Assembly (NCBI GenBank): GCA_934667815.1
Contig: CAKUMO010000012.1
Location: 5,563-69,562, forward strand
DNA from: an uncultured Oscillospiraceae bacterium
Lineage (GTDB): Bacteria; Bacillota; Clostridia; Oscillospirales; Oscillospiraceae
DNA: 64,000 bases
Direction of reading: 5' to 3'
Below the pieces are notes generated by a model. The model ran no database searches and was not told the origin of the DNA. It saw only the letters and a list, made by a program, of their open reading frames with translations. Shown one piece after another: positions 36,395-45,500 of the stretch. Both the position numbers and the translations under genes were made by a program. Each line of letters begins with the position of its first letter. Within the stretch, counting starts at the first letter, position 1.

Positions 36395-38430
36395 TTCTTC
36401 ACCCTCACTTTGCGTTTTTTCGATACGACGATCAGAACGATCACCACGGCAAGCAGGACTGCCGCACCCGCTGCGATCAGAACGATCAGCGTCGTATTGA
36501 CTGCGGCCGGCTGCTCGACGGTCACGGTGGAGGTGTGCGTCACGCGCTCATCATAGTATTCGCCGCTGTCCTCGCGCGTGGAGAAGGTCTGGTGGTTATA
36601 GGTGGCAAGCTCCGTGCCGGATTCGTCTGTCGCAACGACGACGACATAGTAGTTCTTGCCTTCCGTCAGGCCGGTCAGCTTCAGCGCGCATTCCTCGCTC
36701 AGAAGTGAATGCGTGCAGAGATAGGCGAAATTGCCCGTGCTGTTATCCTCGGTGTAGACGTCCACACGGTACTCGGCGGCCTTTTCAGTCGGCTGCCATT
36801 CGATAATGGCGCTGTCCTTCGTGACCGCACGGATTTCGGGATAGATCTCGGCCGTGCTCAGGGGGAAGGCATCATAGATGCGTCCGACGACCGGTCCGAT
36901 GTTCAGAAGGTCGTTATCGGTCGCATAGGAATCGGTGGCAATGCTGAACACATCGCAATCGTCGAAGGTGACGATCTTGTTGTTCTTGCCCTCCATGTCG
37001 GTAATCATGTACAGCGGCCCGATGTAGCCGTCGCCGCACTCGCCGCCGACCGCCTGGAACTGGAAGGTCGAGGAAATGAGTTTTCTGCCTTCCATATCCT
37101 CCGCGATGGGGTGGGTGAGCATCTTGTCGATCTCAACAAGAATGTAGCCCTCAAAATTCACGGGCAGATCGACGATGCCGTTGCCGTCGCCGTGCGCTGC
37201 GTAGCTTTTCCAGACGCCGGTGCCCTTTTCCATGGCGAGGATCGTGCTGTTGCCCAGCAGCGTCCATGTATCGACATTGTCCTTGCTGGTGTGCAGGTTA
37301 AAGCGGATGGCGGAGCAGCTCGGCTTCTGCGGATGCGGCGCCGCGCACTTGACGTAGAACAGGAAGGCCTTCATATCGCTGATGTCCAGCAGGCCGGGAT
37401 AGCGAACGTCATAGTACGGGTCGGAATCGTGGAAGCCGCCGTAGGTCTTGGCGGAGAGCTTGACGCTCGGCGTGTGGAAGAAGCCGCCGACGCTGTCGGT
37501 CAGGGTCATGGTCGCATCCGGCTTATTCTGGATGGTGCCCATGCCGTTGGCGACAAGATTGTAGCCCACGGGATAGCTGGAATAGTCCTGCAGAACCTCG
37601 GCCTTCATGGCCTTTTCCAGCAGTCTTTCCTGCGGCGCGGTGTCGCCCAGAGTTGCGCCCGAGAGCAGGAATCGCGGCGTTGCATCGCCGTTCAGGCGAA
37701 CCATGACACTGTCGGTGTCGGAGGTAACGCCATAGATGGCGTTGATGTAGGCGCTGCCGCTCTGGCCGCCCATGGTGCCGAACTGGAAGATCATGTATTC
37801 GACACTGTGGTTGCGGATGTCGTCGGTCAGGTTATCGGCCTTGTAATAATCGACGGGGATTTTTACATAGCCCTCAAAGCCGGAGGGCAGGTCGATATAA
37901 AGGCCCATGGAATCGATGGTTTTCCACTCGCTGCTGTTGATGGGCAGGTAGCTGATCTTCTGGTTGCCCTTGATCTGTACCCACGTCTCGTTGCCGAGAT
38001 ACATCATCGGCGCGATGCCGTCCTTGCCCCAGTTGTTGCCGAGGTCGTCCGCACGGGAGAGCGGCATTTTCACATAGAGCATGATGGCATCGATGCCCGC
38101 GAGGGACTTCGGCTTGTTGAAGTTGAGCTTGAAGCCCTGGTCGCCGGGAACGGAGTAATAGCCGCGCAGCGAGGTATAACCGAACTGCATGGCGTTCACA
38201 CCGCCGATGGCGCCGAGCGTGTTGACGGTCTGGACGAAGCCCTCGTCCTCCGTGCATTCGATCTGCTTGAGCTTGACCTTGGTGCCGACCTCATAGCCGC
38301 TGAAGTCCTCCCAGACCGTCGCCGCCATGGAGCCTCCCGCCGCAGAGGCGGTGAGGCTGACGGCCGCGGTGGAGAGCAGGAGCGTCAGGCACAGCAGTGC
38401 GGTCAGGATTCTTCGGAAACCTTTTTTCAC
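36391..38430 (-). CDS. Exported protein with two glycan-binding-like modules, FN3 domain and membrane anchor
   Basis: 679 residues. Signal peptide cleaved near LTASAAGG (about 30). Two related beta-rich modules follow, about 37-240 and 278-478. Each ends in a pattern shared with the giant repeat protein: LPSGFEGYVK then FQFGTMGGQSGSAYINAIYG in the first, LPVNFEGYIL then FQFQAVGGECGDGYIGPLY in the second. A fibronectin type III domain occupies about 528-618, and a transmembrane helix (646-669) with tail KKRKVRVKK anchors the protein outward. Starts with GTG overlapping the upstream TGA. No known enzyme motif; a surface adhesin or glycan-capture protein is the likely role. Confidence 0.7.
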   Translation of the reverse strand: MKKGFRRILTALLCLTLLLSTAAVSLTASAAGGSMAATVWEDFSGYEVGTKVKLKQIECTEDEGFVQTVNTLGAIGGVNAMQFGYTSLRGYYSVPGDQGFKLNFNKPKSLAGIDAIMLYVKMPLSRADDLGNNWGKDGIAPMMYLGNETWVQIKGNQKISYLPINSSEWKTIDSMGLYIDLPSGFEGYVKIPVDYYKADNLTDDIRNHSVEYMIFQFGTMGGQSGSAYINAIYGVTSDTDSVMVRLNGDATPRFLLSGATLGDTAPQERLLEKAMKAEVLQDYSSYPVGYNLVANGMGTIQNKPDATMTLTDSVGGFFHTPSVKLSAKTYGGFHDSDPYYDVRYPGLLDISDMKAFLFYVKCAAPHPQKPSCSAIRFNLHTSKDNVDTWTLLGNSTILAMEKGTGVWKSYAAHGDGNGIVDLPVNFEGYILVEIDKMLTHPIAEDMEGRKLISSTFQFQAVGGECGDGYIGPLYMITDMEGKNNKIVTFDDCDVFSIATDSYATDNDLLNIGPVVGRIYDAFPLSTAEIYPEIRAVTKDSAIIEWQPTEKAAEYRVDVYTEDNSTGNFAYLCTHSLLSEECALKLTGLTEGKNYYVVVVATDESGTELATYNHQTFSTREDSGEYYDERVTHTSTVTVEQPAAVNTTLIVLIAAGAAVLLAVVIVLIVVSKKRKVRVKK

Positions 38431-39557
38431 GGCTTATACCATCCTTCCATATATCCATCCTCAGCGATGGGATTCGGGTTGCCATTGGTGTGCTGCTCGT
38501 CCTTGATAACAAGCCACGCGCTCATGGGATAATGATCGGAAGCGCCGACCATGCCCGGCTCGCTCTCGGCATAGACGATCTCAATGTTGTTGGTCGTAAA
38601 GACATTGTCAATGTAATCGGTCGTACCGTATTCATAGGTGTTGAAGGGGCCGAACGCGCCGCCGTTTGCCATGTTATAGCCGTAGCTGAGCATCAGACCA
38701 TACTCATACAGGCCCTGCTCGACGTTCATATCGCCCATTGCGACGGCGTATTCCTCCTGGCTCATCAGCTCGGCCAGCTCGGCAAAGGCCTGCTTACGGC
38801 CATCCTCGCCGCCGAAGTTCATCGGCTGGAGATGGACATCGAAAATCGCAATGTCGTGGCCCTTGACGGTCACATAACCCTTGACATACAGGCGCTGGAT
38901 CTCGGGGTCGCCGCCGCACAGGTAGCCGCTTGTGACATTTTTCAGGGTCAGGCCGGAGGCGTTCGGGATGAGAATCGCGTTCCACATGGTCAGGCGGGTG
39001 TTTGCCGTCTTACCCTCAAAAGAATGGATCTCCTTGAAATAATCCTTGAGCACTTCTTCAGACGTGAGGGTGAGGTCCTTCTTGCTGTCGATCATGAAGA
39101 TCGGGTTGACCTCCTGCGCGCAGATCAGATCCGCGTCGTATTCCGGGAAAGCCTTCATCCACTGATTGTAGCCGTTCATAACGCGCTCTGGCGTGATGCC
39201 GGGGTGGACGGTCTCCTGTGCGCCCCAGACGTTCAGGTTGGTCGTGCCGTGGTACCACTGGCCAACGTTGAAGGTCGTGACCTTGAAATCCGCGACAACG
39301 TCGCCGTCGGCAACGGAGACCCATTTGCCCTTGCTGCGATAGGGACGCTCGCCGGGCTTCAGCTCCACAACGGGCGCGTTCTTGCCCTGATTGGTGACGG
39401 AGCCGTCATCGCCGTAGGATTGTCCGAGTTTGTCTCCCTGCTGCATACCGTTCAGTTCCTCCTCCGACGAAGTCGGGCCGCAGCCGCTGAGCAGCATTGC
39501 TGCACTAAGCAGCAATGCCACGGCGGCGATCAAAAATTTGCAGTATTTTTTCTTCAT
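38427..39557 (-). CDS. Endonuclease/exonuclease/phosphatase-fold lipoprotein
   Basis: 376 residues. Lipobox LSGC (C26), a linker, then a complete EEP domain: N97 in TTFNVGQW, metal ligand E149 in CAQEVNP, H242 in DVHLQP, D276 and N278 in GDMN, D317 in DYIDNVF, and the S340-D341-H342 triad of GASDHYP. All catalytic positions appear intact, so it is probably an active phosphodiesterase or phosphatase on the cell surface. Family members cleave DNA, sphingomyelin, phosphoinositides or other phosphodiesters. A longer TTG start at 39575 is possible, but ATG 39557 gives the proper signal peptide. Its place between two glycan-binding surface proteins is unusual. Confidence 0.82.
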   Translation of the reverse strand: MKKKYCKFLIAAVALLLSAAMLLSGCGPTSSEEELNGMQQGDKLGQSYGDDGSVTNQGKNAPVVELKPGERPYRSKGKWVSVADGDVVADFKVTTFNVGQWYHGTTNLNVWGAQETVHPGITPERVMNGYNQWMKAFPEYDADLICAQEVNPIFMIDSKKDLTLTSEEVLKDYFKEIHSFEGKTANTRLTMWNAILIPNASGLTLKNVTSGYLCGGDPEIQRLYVKGYVTVKGHDIAIFDVHLQPMNFGGEDGRKQAFAELAELMSQEEYAVAMGDMNVEQGLYEYGLMLSYGYNMANGGAFGPFNTYEYGTTDYIDNVFTTNNIEIVYAESEPGMVGASDHYPMSAWLVIKDEQHTNGNPNPIAEDGYMEGWYKP

Positions 39558-39571
39558 ATCGAACCCCGCTT

Positions 39572-42500
39572 TCAATTCGCATACAGCGGTACGCCGAAGT
39601 AAGCGGCGACCTCATACAGGCTGCACTTCATATAGGGTGTGGTCTGGCCGGACTTGTCAGTGTACATGCCGCACCAAACGGTGTACTGCTTGCCGGTCTT
39701 GCTGTCCTCGTAGACGACATAGCAGCGCAGGAGCATGGCTTGCTTGTAATCGCCGGCTTCAATGTCGGTGGTCGCGTAGTAGTAACCGTTGGCGGTCTTG
39801 CCGGTCATCTTCACGGAGGCGGGCGTCGTCTCGTCGATCAGGCTCTTGCCGTCGTAGCTTCTGCCGAACAGCATCACCGCGCCGCTGGAAACGACCTTGT
39901 AGCCGCCCTTCTTGGCAAGCGCTTCGTCCACCGTCCAGCCGATCTTTGCCGTCTGTGGCTTGGAGCCGTACTTCTTCAGCGTTGCGCCGATGAACTCGGG
40001 ACGGTAGGCCTCGATCACGGCCGCGTACTCGTTGAGCTTGTCCAGCTCCTCCTGCGTGACCTTTCCGCGATATTCCTCGCTCATGGATTCATACAGGCTT
40101 TGCAGGCGGTCAACCGTAGGCGCTGCGGAAAGATCCTTGTCCGTCAGCTTCTCGATGAGCTCATGGAACTCGTCAAGCAGCTCGTCGTTGTGCTGCCAGT
40201 AGGTTGTCATGACCTTCTTTGCCGCACCATCCACACGGATGTAGCAGAAGTTTTCCTTGGTGACGAACCACACGCCGCCGAACTTGATCGGGCCGTACTC
40301 CGCACCGAAGGTTCCGGGGCGGAAGGAGAAGGACTGAATCTTCAGGGTTTCCTTATCGGCTGTGTTCGCCGCAGTATCGACCTTCAGTCGGACATAGCCC
40401 TTGAAGCCGTCGGGCAGGTCGATCTGCTTGTTGTCGTCCGTGCCGATCTGGCCGTCCACCCACTGCTTGCTGTCCATAGAAAGGTACTGGTACTTCATGC
40501 CGCGGGTATTGACCCAGAAGGTGTAGCTGTCACAGGTCAGATCCCACAGGCGGATGCCGCTGCTGCCTCTGCCGCTGGTGGGCATCTCGATGTAGAACAT
40601 GACGTCCTGCGTTTTGAGGTCGAGATCCGTCCAGCCGCAGTTCACCGTATACAGTGCGGAGGTGCGCTTGTTCTCGTAGCCCTCAAGGATGGGGCTGTCA
40701 AAGATCACGGACTTCTGGTCGCCGATGATGGTGATGGGATCGCCCGCAACCAGAGTCGACTGCGTGGGAATTCCCCACCACTTCGTGCTGTCATTCATGG
40801 AGATCAGGCGGGAGGTCTTGTCGTTGGCCGCCGTCTCTCTGGCCGGAATGGAGCCGATGATGTAATCGCGGTTGGGATCGTCGGGATCGACCGGATCCAC
40901 CGGATCGACGGGATCCACGGGGCCGGGATCGGAGGCGTTGGTCATCTTGAGGACCTCGCCGTTATCCACTTTAATTTTAATGTATTCCTCCTTGGAGACG
41001 AACCACACGCCGCCGATCTTGATCGGGCCGTAGTCGCCGCCGAAGGTATCGCCACGGAAGCTGAAGCTCTGAATCTGCAGGGTAGTGGCAGGGAACTTAT
41101 CCACATTTCCGGCCGTGTTGATCTTCAGACGGACATAGCCCTTGAAGCCTGCCGGCAGGTCGAGCTGCTTGTTGCCCTCGTTGGTAATCGCGCCGTTCTG
41201 CCACTTGTTGGAATCCATCTCGAGGTATTGGTACTTCATGCTGCCGGGGGCGATCCAGAAGCTCCAGTTGTTGCAGGTGAAGTCCCAGATGCGCAGACCG
41301 GAGCTGGCCTCGGGCAGCTCGACATAGAACATGATGTCCTGCGTCGTGGTGTCCAGGTTTTTCCAGCCGCAGCTCACGGTGTAGAGGGTCGAGGTCTGCT
41401 TGTTGCCGTAGCCTTCTTCGATCGGGCTGTCAATGATGACGGACTTCTGGTCGCCAATGATGGTGATCGGCTCACCGGCCACTGCGGTGGACTGCGTGTC
41501 CTTGCCCCACCATTTATCATTATCATTGAAGGTCACGAGCGTGGACTTCTCGCCGTTCTCAGCTTCCTCTGCATTGGGCATGGTGGCGATGAGGTAATCG
41601 CGGTCGTCCGGATCGGGATCAGGGTCAGGATTGGGCTTCGAAGCCTTGGTCATCTTGACGACCTCGCCGTCGTCCACCTGAATGGTAATGTAGTCCTCTT
41701 TGCTGATGAACCACACGCCGCCGAACTTGATCGGGCCGTAGTCGCCGCCAAAGGTACCGGCATAGAACGAGAAGCTCTGCACCTTGAGCGTTTCCTTATC
41801 CGCAACGTTCTTCGCGGTATCGATCTTCAGACGGACATAGCCCTTGAAGCCGTCCGGCAGGTCAAGCTGCTTGTTATTTTCATCCAGCGGTGCCGCGCCG
41901 TTGACCCATTCGCTGCCGTCGATGGCAAGGTACTGATACTGCATGCCGCGGGTGTTGACCCAGAAGCTCCAGCTGTCACAGGTCAGATCCCAGATGCGCA
42001 GGCTGGACTTGCCGCTGCCGGTGGCAGGCATCTCGATGTAGAACATCAGATCCTGCGTCTTGAGGTCCAGATTCGTCCAGCCGCAGTCCACGGTGAACAG
42101 CGGAGAGGTCTGGCTGTTGCCGAAGCCTTCTTCAATCGGGCTGTCGATGGTGACGGACTTCTGCTCACCGATGATGGTGATGCCCTCGGCCGCCGTCGCC
42201 GTTGCCTGCGAATCAATACCCCAGAATTTGTCATTCTTATTGATGCCGATGAGCGTAGAGGCAGCGCCGATCTCGCCATTTTCCTGCTTGACCATGCTGC
42301 CGAGGAGATAGTCTCTTTCCGGCTCAGGATCTGGATCAGGATCGGGCGTGGAGGCCTTGGTCATCTTGACGACCTCGCCCTCACCGATTTTAATGGTAAC
42401 ATAGTCCTCTTTGGACACAAACCACACGCCGCCGAACTTCATCGGGCCGTAGTCGCCGCCGAAGGTACCGGCATAGAACGAGAAGCTCTGCACCTTGAGC

Positions 42501-45500
42501 GTTTCCTTGTCCGCAACATTCTTCGCGGTGTCGATCTTCAGGCGGACATAGCCCTTGAAGCCATCGGGCAGATCAAGCTGCTTGTTGTCCTCGTCCAGCG
42601 GTGCCGCACCGTTGACCCATTCGCTGCCGTCGATGGCAAGGTACTGATACTGCATGCCGCGGGTGTTGACCCAGAAGCTCCAGTTGTCGCAGGTCAGATC
42701 CCAGATACGCAGACTGGACTTGCCCATACCGGTCTCTGGCAGCTCGATGTAGAACATCAGGTCCTGTGTTTTGAGATCCAGATTCGTCCAGCCACAGCTC
42801 ACGGTGTACTGCGTCGAGGTCTGGCTGTTGCCGAAGCCCTCTTCGATCGGGCTGTCGATGATAACTGCCTTCTGGCCGTCAATGATGTTGATGCCCTCGG
42901 CCGCCGTCGCCGTTGCCTGCGATTCAATGCCCCAGAACTTGTCGTTCTTGTTCATGCTGACAAGCGAAGAATCGGCACCGATGTCGGCAGTCTCCTGATT
43001 CGGCACCGTTCCGAGCAGGTAATCTCTCTCCGGCTCGGGATCGGGGTCAGGGTCAGGATCGGGTGTGGGGTCGGGCGCATTGGTCAGCTTGACCGCCTCG
43101 CCGCCGTCCACACTGACCATATAGGTATCGGTCTTGGAGACGAACCACACGCCGCCGATCTTCAGCGCGCCCAGCTCGCCGCCGAAGCGCTCTGCGCGGA
43201 AGTGCAGCGCATCGATCTTCAGGCTGGCAGCGTTCTCGCCGAGCTTTTCATAATTGCCCGCCGAGCTGAGCACCAGTCGGACATAGCCCTTGAAGCCCTG
43301 TGGGAGATTGAGCTGCTTGTTGCCCTCGGTCGTGATCGTGCCGTCCACCCAGTCGTTGCTGTCCATGGCAAGATACTTGAACTGGACGCCTGCGGGCGCG
43401 AGCCAGAAGCTCCAGCCCTGGCAGGTCACGTCCTGAATGCGGAGGCTGGACATCGTCGCAGGCAGCTCCACATAGAACATCAGGTCCTGCTTGTCCGCGT
43501 TCATGGTTGCGCTCGTCGCAACGCGGAACAGCGGCCAAGTGGTCGTGCCGTCGTTATGATAACCCTCGGGAATTTCACTGTCGATCACGACGGACTTGCG
43601 GTCGGAGATCTTCGTGATGGATTCGCCCAGAGTGATCTGTGCTTTGGAATCGATGGTTTTCCACGAATCGCTGTCGGTGTAGCTGACCTTGCTGTCCCAC
43701 GTCGAGACGGGGTCGGCCTCTACCGCCACGGACGTCGCCTGCATAACAGGCTCCGGTGCGTCATAGGTCGTCATGGCAAGCGCATCCGCGCCGTTCACGG
43801 AAATATCGGTGAAATCTTCTTTGGAGACGATCCAGATGCCGCCGAGCTTGAATGCGCCGAGTCCGCCGCCGAACTTTGCGAGCTTGAAGCGAATGTTCGT
43901 CAGCGTCGCTGTCTGCGTTTTCCATGCGTCATTCTCGCCGGAATTGCCGTGGTACTGCCACCACCAGCCGGTCGCGCCGGTCACATCGATGCGGACATAG
44001 CCCTTAAAGCCCGCCGGCAGGTTGATCTGGCTGTTGGCGTCGATCTTCCGATCCTTGACCCATTCGTTGCCGTCGATCGGCAGATAGTCATAGGTCAGGC
44101 CGTCGGAGGTATAGGGGCTGAGCGTGCCGCCATTGCTGAAGAGTACATTGGAAAGGCGGAGCGACTCTGCGCTCTCGGGCATTTCGATGTAGAGCATCAG
44201 CTCCTGCGTCGCCATGTCGAAGGTGACGTTGTCGGTCGCAACATCAAACTTGCCGTGGCTTCTCTCGCTGCCATCATCCAGGTGGTAGCCCTCGTGCTGT
44301 TCGCTGTCGATGACGAGGGACTTCTGGCCGTCGTTCAGAATATTGATCGTTTCGCCCACGATGCTGGTCGACTTCGGCGCTCTGCCCCAGCCTTCGTCCG
44401 TGCAGGTGGTCACGGCCGAAGCCTCTCCCACTGCTGCGGTCTCCTTGTATACAGATGTCGCGGTGATCCACGTCGCATCAATGGGAGTCGTCATGCGGAC
44501 GGTCTCGCCCTCGCCTACCTTAATATAACGAGTAGCTTCCTTGGACACAAACCACACGCCGCCGAACTTCAGCGCACCGGCCTCGCCGCCGAAGCGCGCA
44601 CAGTGGAAGGTGAAGTTGTCCATCGGACGCGTCTCGGTTTTCCAGGAAGCGTCGGTGGAATCATGTCCCTGCCACCACCAGCCGTTGGCCTCGCTGATGC
44701 GCAGACGGACATAGCCCTTGAAGCCGTCAACAAGCTCGATCTGCTTGTTGCCGTCGGTCACGCCGTCCACCCACGTCTTGCTGTCCATGGTGAGATACTG
44801 ATACGGCAGATCGCCGCCCCCGGGCGTCATCGTGCCACCGCTGAGGCTGATGCCGTCGAGGCGAATGCTCGTCGTCCCGACAGGCAGCTCAAGGTAGAAC
44901 ATGACATCCTGCTCGGCAATGTTGAGCTGGCTGTTATTCATGCTGACCTTAAAGACCGGGTAGCTGTTCTCCTCGCCGCCGGTTTTGTAGCCCTCGAGCT
45001 TCGGGCTGTCGAGCACGACGGACTTCTGCGCCCCGATGGGCGTGATGGCCTCGCCTGCCTTCATGGTGACTTCCGGCACCGCGCCCCACTTCTTGTCAGA
45101 CCAGGTGAACCACGCGGAGTCCTCGCCGACCGCCGCGCTTTCCTCTGCGGGAACCGTCGCAGTCAGAACGTCGCCCGTCCACGCGGGCGTCTCGTCGCCG
45201 GTCGAGGGCTGCGGCTCGGCCGTGGTCAGGCTGACCTCGCTGCCGCCGTCCACGCTGACCTTGTACGCCTCGCCCTTGCTCGCAAACCACACGCCGCCGA
45301 GCTTGGCCGCGCCGTAGCTTCCGCCATAGGCGCCGATGCGGAACGCGAAGAATTGCAGCTTGATGGTCGCATCCGCGTAGCTTTCGCAGTTGACCGCCGT
45401 GTTCAGGAGCAGACGGACATAGCCCTTGAAGCCAGCCGTGAGCCTGATTTCGTTATTTTCGTCGATGACATTCTCCTGCCACGTCGCGCCGTCGGCCGCA

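Noticed and set aside
40866-40925. Short tandem DNA repeats of the GGATCGAC type considered as a CRISPR or regulatory array
   Set aside because: They encode the in-frame linker VDPVDPVDP of the giant protein and have no spacers.
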